Source: CAVTLG01 sp963735495
GTDB taxonomy: Bacteria > Chloroflexota > Ktedonobacteria > Ktedonobacterales > Ktedonobacteraceae
DNA: 64,000 bases
Direction: 5' to 3'
Assembly: GCA_963735495.1 (NCBI GenBank)
Contig: CAVTLG010000008.1
Coordinates: 124,001-188,000 of the forward strand
Positions 1 to 7,711 of the stretch are shown piece by piece. The position numbers and the translations under genes are program-made. Numbering within the stretch: position 1 is the stretch's first letter; each line of letters begins with the position of its first letter. The notes under the pieces are model-generated. The model worked only from the letters and a program-made list of their open reading frames with translations, was not told the origin of the DNA and searched no databases.

Positions 1-723
1 ATTATCACGGTTTCTGAGCATGCAAAACAGGATATCGTCGCGGGGCTAAAGTTGCCGCCTGAGCGCATCCACGTCATCTACGAAGCGGCAGGCGACGAGT
101 ATCAGCCCGTTACCGATCCAGCCACCCTGGCTACGGCACGAGCACGCTATGGCCTGGGTGAACGCTACATCTTCTACCTGGGAGGCATGGAGCGACGCAA
201 AAACCTGCTACAACTGGTCAGGGCCTTTGCTCAGCTCTGCCAGCAGCTTGACGATCCCAACCTACAACTCTTTATTTCTGGCAATCCTGACAGGTTCAAC
301 GGAGCGTTTTTTCCCGACCCGCGCCCACTGGCTGCCGAACTTGGCATCACAGAGCGCATTATTTATCGTTTCGTCGAAGAGGAAGACAAACCCACCATTT
401 ACAGTGCTGCCAGCCTGTTTGTCTTCCCATCGCTCTATGAAGGCTTCGGCTTACCACCATTGGAGGCGATGAGTTGTGGTGCAGCGGTCGTTTGTTCAAA
501 TCGCACTTCGTTGCCCGAAGTCGTCGGTGACGCCGCACTCAGCGTTGACCCGGACAATACGCACGATCTGGCGGAAGCTATGCAGCGCATTCTCACGGAT
601 AACACCTTACGGGCAGACCTGCAAGCACGTTCATTACAACGAGCAGGACAATTTAATTGGCGCAAAACGGCAGTGGAAACTCTTGCAGTTTACGAAGAGG
701 TATTGGCAAGTAGAAAGAGATAA
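1..723 (+). CDS. GT4-family glycosyltransferase, 5' end cut off by window
   Basis: This is the C-terminal part of a retaining glycosyltransferase of family 4 (GT-B fold), which moves a sugar from a nucleotide-sugar to an acceptor, probably in surface polysaccharide synthesis. The frame is open from base 1 and reads ITVSEHAKQDIV, a typical mid-protein GT4 segment, so the TTG at 52 is not the true start. Visible motifs are YLGGMERRKNL (start of the nucleotide-sugar domain) and YEGFGLPPLEAMSCG, which carries the EX7E donor-binding signature. A second glycosyltransferase starts 12 bases after the stop, so the two are probably co-transcribed and act on one glycan. The acceptor cannot be told from the sequence. 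Confidence 0.88.
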   Translation: MITVSEHAKQDIVAGLKLPPERIHVIYEAAGDEYQPVTDPATLATARARYGLGERYIFYLGGMERRKNLLQLVRAFAQLCQQLDDPNLQLFISGNPDRFNGAFFPDPRPLAAELGITERIIYRFVEEEDKPTIYSAASLFVFPSLYEGFGLPPLEAMSCGAAVVCSNRTSLPEVVGDAALSVDPDNTHDLAEAMQRILTDNTLRADLQARSLQRAGQFNWRKTAVETLAVYEEVLASRKR

Positions 724-735
724 GGGGGAACGACT

Positions 736-1857
736 ATGCGTGTACTGATGATTTCTAAGGCCCTGGTGGCAGGGACCTCGCAACGCAAGCTGGAAGAACT
801 GGCACGTTGTCCCGGCGTGGAGCTGACTCTGGTCACGCCGCCTTACTGGCAGAGCGACGATGGCAGCAAGCAAATGCTCGAAAAACTCTACACGGAAGGG
901 TATCAGATGCTTGTCACGCCACTGAGCCTGAACGGGAATTTTCACCTGCATTACTATCCGCAACTGGGACAAATTATGCGCCAGGTACAGCCGGAGATCG
1001 TGCATATCGACGAGGAACCCTTCAATTTTGCCACTTTCCAGGCCATGCGCCTGGCACAGCCGTTCAAAGCAAAAACCTTATTTTTTACCTGGCAGAACCT
1101 CTACCGCAACTATCCGCCGCCCTTTCGCCAGTTCGAACTCTACAATTACCGCCATGTCGCACTGGCCCTGGCGGGCAATCGTGGAGCCGCCGACGTGCTG
1201 CGTCAAAAAGGGTATCAGGGAGAAGTTCGGGTGATCCCGCAGTTCGGTTTTGACATCGAGATCTATCAGCGCAGCAAACCGCGTCCGCCACGTCGTCCCA
1301 ACGATCCCTTCGTACTTGGCTTCATCGGTCGCCTCAAGGAGGAAAAGGGTCTGCCGCTAATGGTCGAAGCGCTCACCTACCTGCCGGAGTATTGTCGCGC
1401 CGTCTTCGTCGGACACGGTCCCATGAGAAGCGTTTTGGAGGAACAGGCAGTCCGCCTGGGTGTTGCTGACCGCGTAACCTTCAAGCCGGGCGTGCCGACC
1501 TACGAGGTACCAGCTGAAATGGAGCAATGGGATGTGCATGTCCTGCCTTCTGTGAGCCGCTCGAACTGGATCGAACAATTCGGTCGTACACTCGCCGAAG
1601 CCATGTCATGTGAGACCCCGGTTATCGGCTCCTCGTCCGGCGAGATTCCCTATGTAATTGGCGATGCCGGACTGGTCTTCAAAGAGGGTGACGCCCATGA
1701 TTTGAGCGACTGCGTGCGTAAGCTGCTGGATAATCCCACGCTTTATGCGACCCTTGCGCGCAAGGGCCGTCAGCGCGTGCTCGAAAACTATTCGCAAGGA
1801 CAGATTGCGCGCCAGACCTTCGAAGCCTATCGCTCAATCCTACAAACTCCAGTTTGA
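736..1857 (+). CDS. GT4-family glycosyltransferase
   Basis: A complete 373-residue GT4 glycosyltransferase. The N-terminal acceptor domain contains LEELARCPGVELTLVTPPYW. The donor domain begins at LGFIGRLKEEKGLPLMVEAL, and EQFGRTLAEAMSCETPVIGS holds the EX7E motif. The ATG at 736 is preceded by a purine-rich AAGGGGG seven bases away. It lies 12 bases downstream of another GT4 gene in the same direction, indicating a polysaccharide or glycolipid operon that continues off the left edge. The stop is six bases from the end of a convergent gene, so the operon ends here. Sugar donor and acceptor are unknown. Confidence 0.88.
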   Translation: MRVLMISKALVAGTSQRKLEELARCPGVELTLVTPPYWQSDDGSKQMLEKLYTEGYQMLVTPLSLNGNFHLHYYPQLGQIMRQVQPEIVHIDEEPFNFATFQAMRLAQPFKAKTLFFTWQNLYRNYPPPFRQFELYNYRHVALALAGNRGAADVLRQKGYQGEVRVIPQFGFDIEIYQRSKPRPPRRPNDPFVLGFIGRLKEEKGLPLMVEALTYLPEYCRAVFVGHGPMRSVLEEQAVRLGVADRVTFKPGVPTYEVPAEMEQWDVHVLPSVSRSNWIEQFGRTLAEAMSCETPVIGSSSGEIPYVIGDAGLVFKEGDAHDLSDCVRKLLDNPTLYATLARKGRQRVLENYSQGQIARQTFEAYRSILQTPV

Positions 1858-1863
1858 AGCCTA

Positions 1864-4530
1864 CTAGCGCTGACCCAATCGCGTCATTTTAAGACCTGAG
1901 AGATAAAGTTCAGCAACGGAGTAGCGAGCTTCACTATCCGAAAGCAGTGGCCGAGAAGTGTACTCCTGGAGAATCCCAGCAGCGGTCATACCGGTCACTA
2001 GCTCTTTCAACTTTACAGAATCCACTTCCCAGATTGCTTCCAGATGTTTTGCATCAATCGGCGAACGCTCAGTAGACAGTTTTTCCAAATAGACCACAAA
2101 TTCTGAATACTCGTTCTTTACATCATTTACGCGTTCTTCCGAAACGATTGACAGCGCTTCAATCAGTGAACGGGGACGAAGAACAGCTTCGTAAGGATTA
2201 CGATCATAAGCAATTTTCTCGTTACCAACCGCCTGTTGCAGGAGCAAAATTAAACTGCGAGGGAAGCGATTCTCTTTATAATCACCAATGCGTTTTCTGA
2301 CCCAGTTATACGTAAAAGACTTATTTCCACGCCCCATACGTTCGCCCCAAAGAGGAAACAGTCCTTTTCTGAGCACATCGAGTTGAGAAATGGCATCTAG
2401 CCGCGAAAGCTCAATTGACGCCTGCTGCTGAACCAGCTTGGCCAGTGTTGGGGACGTATGCAATGCTTGACGTAGGACAAGACGCCATAAATCTTCCTCT
2501 GCCCAACGCAGCAGGACAGCGCGAGAGGAGTAATAGGTCTTATTCGTAAAGTTAAGGCCAGTCCATATATCTTCACGCAATAAAATTTTGGGCGTAATAT
2601 TGCTTAATCCTGGACCAACTTCCAACCACCATGCTAATAAAGCTTCCAGGGCACTACGACGACTTTCATATTTTTGACCGAAGCCAGTGTCCAATTCATC
2701 ATAGAGCACCCATATCTTCTCGTTCTGATTTCCCAGCCGTTCATTAATTCTCTGTAGCTCATCATGAACACGAGAAAAAGAAAATGGCAACGATATACGC
2801 GACTTGAGCCAATCCAAAATCATCTCCTGGGAGAGCTTTTTCTGTTTGCAAGCATCTTGCAAAAATGGATCAGGCAACAAAGAGGCTAAATCACTACGAG
2901 CTACAGCCAGTTGCAACAACAAATAATGAGGCCAGAACTCTGCCCACTTTTGTTGACCAACATGCTCCTCAAAGTCTCCCAGACTGCCACGAGCAAGAAA
3001 TGCGCTACTTAGTTCTATAGGGCCATGACCTGGAACAAATTGTACATTGTTGAGTCTCTCATATGGCTCAGCCTGTTTGCGAGCATCCACTGACTGTTCT
3101 ATGAAGAGACGAAACAGCAACGTTTTCCCAGTCCCCTTAGCACCACGCACCAGCCAGGTACGATCCTGCAAAAATTTGGGGAAATCGTTGGTGCGCTGGA
3201 AAATAGTGGGAATTTCGGCAGCATCCATTTCTTGCGCAACTGGAGATCGAAATTTCAACTCATCCAGGATAGATGAGCGGTTTTCGGCTATTTTTATATC
3301 AGGACCCGCCAGAGATGCCACTTTCCTCTCTGGCAAGCTGGCACTAATCACATCAGCTACAGGCATATAAGGGTCCAGAATAGCAGTTGGAACCTCCACA
3401 AAAAGGCTACCTAGCGTTATAATGCCAGGGTTGTAAGGCACAGGATAGTAGAGTTCATCTACAGCAATAGATGAGGGCACACCCCAATGTTGCATAATCC
3501 AGTCTGCAGTGTAGCCTAACCACTCTTGTTGTTGAGTCTGGGCAACAGGAGGCATAGGAGTCAGCAAAAAACGCAAGTCGGGAATACCCCGATATTTCCG
3601 TTGCTTACTGGCCGCCTTGACCACCCACTCCAGACCAGCAAAGCTCTGACCAGTCGGTGAGAAGCAGATTATGCCTAAATCCGCCTGATCGAACAACGCA
3701 ACTGCCCCCATCTCAGTAAAACCGGTACGAGCATCAATGAGAATAATATCAGGATCAAGGGTACTTTTAACATCTTCCAGCAGTTGATGAATAGGGTTTG
3801 CCTCACTCTGATAGAGAGAACGCACGTTCAGATCAGTCAAGCGATGTATATAACCTTCATCATATTCTCCAGCCGGTATCAGATAAAGTTCGCCACGCGT
3901 AGCAGTACTGATCTGACGAATACAGGCATCGATTTTCGGCTCATCCTGATCAGGGGTTAAATAACGCTGATAAATATAATCTAATACACCGTAGGTAGTT
4001 GTCTCAGGCATTTCTACAGGATGCGCAAATGAAAGACCAGGGGCTTCCAGATCAAAATCAATCATAACCACGCGATGACCACGAGCAGCAAGAATATTAG
4101 CGACGAACGCGAGAGAGGTGCTTCGGCCAACACCACCCTTGAAAGAATAGAACGTAACCACAAACGGGCGTTTGCCATTATCATCATCTACATTAGCCGG
4201 TACCTCAGGATCAGGTGCCAGGAGAATCTCAGACCAGAGGGGTAGTTGTATAGGAGTAGTATGAGCTTGCTCTGCGTCTTCTTGTGGTGTCAGGAGTTGA
4301 TGGGTAGCAAATGGATAGTCATTCAGTTTCAAGTTGAGAGCTTCGAGGATCTTGTCAATCTGATATTCACGTTCCTCAGAACTCACTCCCTCAAAAGCAG
4401 TTGTCACAACAGATAAGCGAAGCCAGCCAACGGAAGTTCGCTTCACATGAATCTTTACTTCAGGATCTTTGCCCGACAGCACCTGGAGCAATTGCCCTTT
4501 AATTTGTTGCGGCAAATGAGACGCGCTCAT
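1864..4530 (-). CDS. KGGVGR-motif dual P-loop ATPase, conflict-system type
   Basis: An 888-residue two-ATPase protein. Residues 1-100 form a small alpha/beta domain (GWLRLSVVTTAFEGVSSEER) of uncertain family, loosely BolA-like. Around residues 120-350 is a ParA/MinD-like domain with a deviant Walker A, SFKGGVGRSTS (K131-R136), followed by VVMIDFDLEAPGLS. A second P-loop domain follows, GAKGTGKT near residue 461 with Walker B VLYDELD near 607, resembling Sll1717-type ATPases. KGGVGR-type ATPases are known from NTP-dependent biological conflict systems. Its ATG overlaps the stop of the HEPN gene by one base (TAATG), so the two are translationally coupled. Likely role: ATP-gated sensor controlling the HEPN partner. 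No membrane segments are seen. Function in this organism is inferred. Confidence 0.75.
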   Translation of the reverse strand: MSASHLPQQIKGQLLQVLSGKDPEVKIHVKRTSVGWLRLSVVTTAFEGVSSEEREYQIDKILEALNLKLNDYPFATHQLLTPQEDAEQAHTTPIQLPLWSEILLAPDPEVPANVDDDNGKRPFVVTFYSFKGGVGRSTSLAFVANILAARGHRVVMIDFDLEAPGLSFAHPVEMPETTTYGVLDYIYQRYLTPDQDEPKIDACIRQISTATRGELYLIPAGEYDEGYIHRLTDLNVRSLYQSEANPIHQLLEDVKSTLDPDIILIDARTGFTEMGAVALFDQADLGIICFSPTGQSFAGLEWVVKAASKQRKYRGIPDLRFLLTPMPPVAQTQQQEWLGYTADWIMQHWGVPSSIAVDELYYPVPYNPGIITLGSLFVEVPTAILDPYMPVADVISASLPERKVASLAGPDIKIAENRSSILDELKFRSPVAQEMDAAEIPTIFQRTNDFPKFLQDRTWLVRGAKGTGKTLLFRLFIEQSVDARKQAEPYERLNNVQFVPGHGPIELSSAFLARGSLGDFEEHVGQQKWAEFWPHYLLLQLAVARSDLASLLPDPFLQDACKQKKLSQEMILDWLKSRISLPFSFSRVHDELQRINERLGNQNEKIWVLYDELDTGFGQKYESRRSALEALLAWWLEVGPGLSNITPKILLREDIWTGLNFTNKTYYSSRAVLLRWAEEDLWRLVLRQALHTSPTLAKLVQQQASIELSRLDAISQLDVLRKGLFPLWGERMGRGNKSFTYNWVRKRIGDYKENRFPRSLILLLQQAVGNEKIAYDRNPYEAVLRPRSLIEALSIVSEERVNDVKNEYSEFVVYLEKLSTERSPIDAKHLEAIWEVDSVKLKELVTGMTAAGILQEYTSRPLLSDSEARYSVAELYLSGLKMTRLGQR

Positions 4531-4982
4531 TATGAAGCTTCCTCCTGTTGGCTCAATATAAAAGCATGAAGCACCTTCACCGCTTTAAGAAAGCGCTCGC
4601 ACTCTGTTTTATCCCCCAATTTATGCCCATAACGCCGTCCATCCTTTTGCCATAATATGCTAATAGTTCTCCAAGCACTTTTTAATCTACCAGTACGATC
4701 AAGTTCAATAGCATTGCGAAAACTGCGTGGTGCCGCATCGTACAAAGACCCTAAATTATGCAAAGCAGCTCCCTGCACGCGCTTAAATAGCACTGTTTCT
4801 TTCAGATTATTTGTGCGTTCTGCATAACATATTAAAGCTTTCAATGAACATTCAATAGTATAGCCAGCCATGTAAATCGCGCCATTCCAACGACCAGATT
4901 GCTGTAGGAACTCTGCATCTTTATAGCGATGACGAGAAGCTCCCAATTGAACACGACGGTCGTATGTATCATAATCAACCAA
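4530..4982 (-). CDS. HEPN-domain protein, putative ribonuclease partner
   Basis: A 150-residue, all-helical protein with the HEPN-family look. The segment GAIYMAGYTIECSLKALICY is typical of HEPN proteins of toxin and defence modules, and RRYGHK near residue 121 is a possible catalytic R-x-x-x-H-like site. HEPN proteins are often RNases activated by an ATPase or nucleotidyltransferase partner. The start is TTG, supported by GGAGGGG nine bases upstream; no ATG with a ribosome site fits better. The gene is followed by a KGGVGR dual ATPase through a one-base TAATG overlap. A good promoter lies about 65 bases upstream. RNase activity is inference, as the motif is not a canonical Rx4-6H. Confidence 0.7.
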   Translation of the reverse strand: MVDYDTYDRRVQLGASRHRYKDAEFLQQSGRWNGAIYMAGYTIECSLKALICYAERTNNLKETVLFKRVQGAALHNLGSLYDAAPRSFRNAIELDRTGRLKSAWRTISILWQKDGRRYGHKLGDKTECERFLKAVKVLHAFILSQQEEAS

Positions 4983-5044
4983 AACTACGATCCCCTCCGC
5001 AATCTTGATGGTTTATGGCCTTTATCTGAACTGTATGCGCGACT

Positions 5045-5073
5045 ATACTACGTTATCCAGCGGGGGATTGCAA
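5045..5073 (-). promoter_or_regulatory. Sigma70-like promoter for the HEPN/ATPase operon
   Basis: On the minus strand there is TTGCAA (5068-5073), exactly 17 bases, then TAGTAT (5045-5050). It lies about 65 bases upstream of the HEPN start and in the gap between two divergently placed functions. Assignment rests on spacing and match only. Confidence 0.55.
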
Positions 5074-5113
5074 GAGTATATAAGACAGCCAGTCACGCAA
5101 GAGTAGACGCTGC

Positions 5114-6190
5114 TTATCCTTCGTTGTCGCTGCGCCAAACGCCTTCAGCAACGAAGCGACGCAATTGCGTCAAGTGGGTGTCCAGCGCAATGTTCTGGTC
5201 ATGAAGCCACTGCGGATTATAGTACGTATCGCGATACAGCTCGCCTGCGTCACAGCCAAGGATCACCACGGACCCACTCTGCTGCTGGCGCGCCATATCC
5301 GCCATCAGCAGACATGCTCCATAGAAGTTTGTGCCGGTCGAGCCGCCATAGCGCTTCCCAATGATCTCTTCTAGCACGTGGATAGCAGCATAAGATGCGG
5401 CATTAGGCACCTGAAGCATATGGTCGATGATCTCCGGCAAGAAGGATGGCTCGACCTGCGGGCGTCCAATGCCCTCGACGCCCGACCCACCACAAGCAGT
5501 CACGGTAATATCACGTGTATGGTAGTAGTCATAATAGACCGATGGCTCAGGATCAACAACACACACCTGCGTCTCATAGCTACGGAACCGAATATAGCGT
5601 CCGAGCGTTGCGGCTGTACCCCCGGTGCCTGCGCCACACACCACCCAGCGCGGCAGAGGATAAGGCTCACTCGCCATTTGCCTGAAGAGCGACTCGGCGA
5701 TGTTATTATTGCCACGCCAGTCCGTCGCCCGTTCCGCAAAGGTGAACTGATCCATGAAATGCCCATTTTGCTCAGCCGCTAAAGCGCGCGCACGCGCACG
5801 ATCCTCGCGTGGATCATCCACAAAGACGCATTTACCTCCATACTGCGTAATACGACGAATCTTTTCCGGCGAGGTACTACGCGCCATGACTACCAGAAAG
5901 GGCAATCCTAGCAGACGCGCATAATAGGCCTCCGAAATAGCTGTGTTGCCAGATGAAGCCTCGATAATTGGCGTATCGCGCCGCACCCAGCCATTACAAA
6001 GCGCATAGAGAAAGAGCGAGCGGGCAAGTCGATGCTTCAAACTGCCGGTAATATGGGTTGATTCATCTTTGATATAGAGCTTGATCCGGGAGAGCGCCGG
6101 GAGCGGCACCGAGATCAAATGCGTATCGGCAGAACGGGTAAAGTCTGCATTGATGGCCGCAATGGCCTCACGCACCCAGGGATCAGACAT
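5114..6190 (-). CDS. PLP-dependent cysteine synthase-family enzyme
   Basis: A 358-residue fold type II pyridoxal-phosphate enzyme of the cysteine synthase / cystathionine beta-synthase group. K52 in TGSLKHR is the expected PLP lysine, SSGNTA (79-84) binds the cofactor or substrate carboxylate, and GAGTGGT is the phosphate-binding glycine loop. Family members make cysteine from O-acetylserine and sulfide or related beta-replacement products. The loop GSSGVEGIG-like region reads CGGSGVEGIGRPQ. Compared with CysK the protein is somewhat longer, so the exact substrate is open. The ATG has AAGGAG at the right distance. It starts 45 bases after ribD on the same strand, so it is likely co-transcribed with ribD. 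Confidence 0.85.
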   Translation of the reverse strand: MSDPWVREAIAAINADFTRSADTHLISVPLPALSRIKLYIKDESTHITGSLKHRLARSLFLYALCNGWVRRDTPIIEASSGNTAISEAYYARLLGLPFLVVMARSTSPEKIRRITQYGGKCVFVDDPREDRARARALAAEQNGHFMDQFTFAERATDWRGNNNIAESLFRQMASEPYPLPRWVVCGAGTGGTAATLGRYIRFRSYETQVCVVDPEPSVYYDYYHTRDITVTACGGSGVEGIGRPQVEPSFLPEIIDHMLQVPNAASYAAIHVLEEIIGKRYGGSTGTNFYGACLLMADMARQQQSGSVVILGCDAGELYRDTYYNPQWLHDQNIALDTHLTQLRRFVAEGVWRSDNEG

Positions 6191-6235
6191 AGCGATATTC
6201 TCCTTGTCCTATTTCTTCACTATCGCAGTAAATAT

Positions 6236-7372
6236 TCATAGTATCTTCTTATCATGCGCAATTTCTCCTTCGAGCAAGATATCATCGCCCATCATCTGCG
6301 TCCTGATATGCTGAAGTTGTAGCGCATCTTGCATGACAGCCAGTCCTCTGCCAGCAACAGGAGAAGGCGCGCCCTCACCTCCCACCACCTTTGGAGCGAT
6401 AAAAGCCGCCACATGGTCAATTAACTGCTGGTCAAAGGCGCTTCCCAGCACATGACTGCCCCCCTCAAGCAATACATGCATGACACCCTTTTGCGCTAAT
6501 AGCGCAAGCACCGCTGCAAGATCTAACTCACCACGTTCTTTGAGCGCCACCTGTATCACCTCGACGCCGTAATTGCGCAACTGTTGCAGTTGTTCAGCAG
6601 CACAATTTTCGCCCACCATCACACATGTCCTCCCAGCAAAATCCGGCTGCAACAATTTGCTCTGCGCAGGTAGTATGCCTGTCGTCGTCAGCACGACACG
6701 CCAAGGATCTGGCCTGGGTTCTCGCTCGTAGTCGTGCTCGCCGTCTGCCAGGCGCACCGTTAGCAAGGGATCGTCAGCGCGCACAGTGCCCGCACCCACC
6801 AGGATAGCATCAGTACGATCACGCAAGTTATGTACCCAGCGACGCGCAATAGGTCCACTGATCCAGTAGGCATCACCAGTGTGAGTCGCTAGCTTGCCAT
6901 CCAGTGTCATCGCCCACTTGGCAGTCACATAGGGACGTCCTCTTTGCATAAAAGTAGCAAAGGGGCGCATAATTTCAGCGCTTTCGGCGGCCTCTACGCC
7001 CACTGTGACCTCAATGCCAGCCTCGCGCAGTTGGGCGATACCCTGTTGGTAAACCAGCGGATTGGGATCGAGCGATCCAACGAACACACGGCGGATACCG
7101 GCGTCGATAATTGCTCTGGTACAGGGAGGGGTATGAATAGTCACGCTGCACGGTTCCAGGGTGACATACAGATCGGCTCCGCGCGCCAGTTCTCCGGCGG
7201 CATTGAGCGCGTGGATCTCCGCGTGCGGTCCATATGGCGGAGAGGTTGCCCCTTTGCCCACCACACGTGCATCGCGTACGACGACGGCCCCCACAGGTGG
7301 GCGCGGGGCCGTGCGTCCTTCGACCGAGTGCGCACAGGCAATGGCTTGTCGCATTGCTTCATTAACGTCCAT
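6236..7372 (-). CDS. ribD: Riboflavin biosynthesis bifunctional deaminase/reductase RibD
   Basis: This bifunctional enzyme deaminates 2,5-diamino-6-ribosylamino-4(3H)-pyrimidinone 5'-phosphate and then reduces the ribosyl chain, giving 5-amino-6-(5-phosphoribitylamino)uracil. The N-terminal CMP/dCMP-deaminase domain shows the zinc motif HAE (50-52) with EPCS and TPPCT (C75, C84). The C-terminal half is the NADPH reductase (ISGPIARRWVHNLRDRTDAILVGAGTVRADDPLLT). I chose the ATG at 7372 (378 residues) because the frame upstream is translated family A repeat, which has no RibD homology. The dephosphorylated product is also the substrate of FO synthase, the neighbouring gene upstream. No other rib genes are in the window. 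Confidence 0.93.
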   Translation of the reverse strand: MDVNEAMRQAIACAHSVEGRTAPRPPVGAVVVRDARVVGKGATSPPYGPHAEIHALNAAGELARGADLYVTLEPCSVTIHTPPCTRAIIDAGIRRVFVGSLDPNPLVYQQGIAQLREAGIEVTVGVEAAESAEIMRPFATFMQRGRPYVTAKWAMTLDGKLATHTGDAYWISGPIARRWVHNLRDRTDAILVGAGTVRADDPLLTVRLADGEHDYEREPRPDPWRVVLTTTGILPAQSKLLQPDFAGRTCVMVGENCAAEQLQQLRNYGVEVIQVALKERGELDLAAVLALLAQKGVMHVLLEGGSHVLGSAFDQQLIDHVAAFIAPKVVGGEGAPSPVAGRGLAVMQDALQLQHIRTQMMGDDILLEGEIAHDKKIL

Positions 7373-7441
7373 ATTGCTCCTGATGGCCGGTATAGGACAA
7401 CCATCAAGGACACCTACTCCAACGAATATATGGGATCTCCC

Positions 7442-7599
7442 GGGTAGGGGCGCGTCCCATTGGCGCGAACGTAAAAACCGCCGAGTTTCATCGGCAATTG
7501 GGTAGGGGCGTGTCCTGGCGACCGCCCCGGTGAGTCTTCCGAGAGCTGGGGATGGCTCGCGTGAGGCCCGGGGCGCACGCAAGGTGACGCCCCTACCCA
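7442..7599. repeat. Family A palindromic repeat (copy 1)
   Basis: A composite element between FO synthase and ribD. The core runs from GGGTAGGGGCGTGTCCTGG to its near complement GTGACGCCCCTACCC, with arms CTGGCGACCGCCC and GGGCGCACGCAAGG. It is preceded by a half-copy with the segment ACCGCCGAGTTTCATCGGCAA, also found in copies at 34864 and 58644. It sits directly upstream of the ribD start. Confidence 0.85.
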
Positions 7600-7711
7600 G
7601 CTCTTCCTCACATCCCGTTTTTCCCATTTTCTCCTTAGTTTTCTTCCGCGAACGGAATGCGTTGGAGTTGGAGCCACAAAGAATTGTCCCTACACGCTGG
7701 CCTGCTTTACT

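Noticed and set aside
7373..7627. Extended RibD N-terminus of 85 residues
   Set aside because: It is translation of a family A repeat with no family homology; ATG 7372 fits RibD length and motifs.
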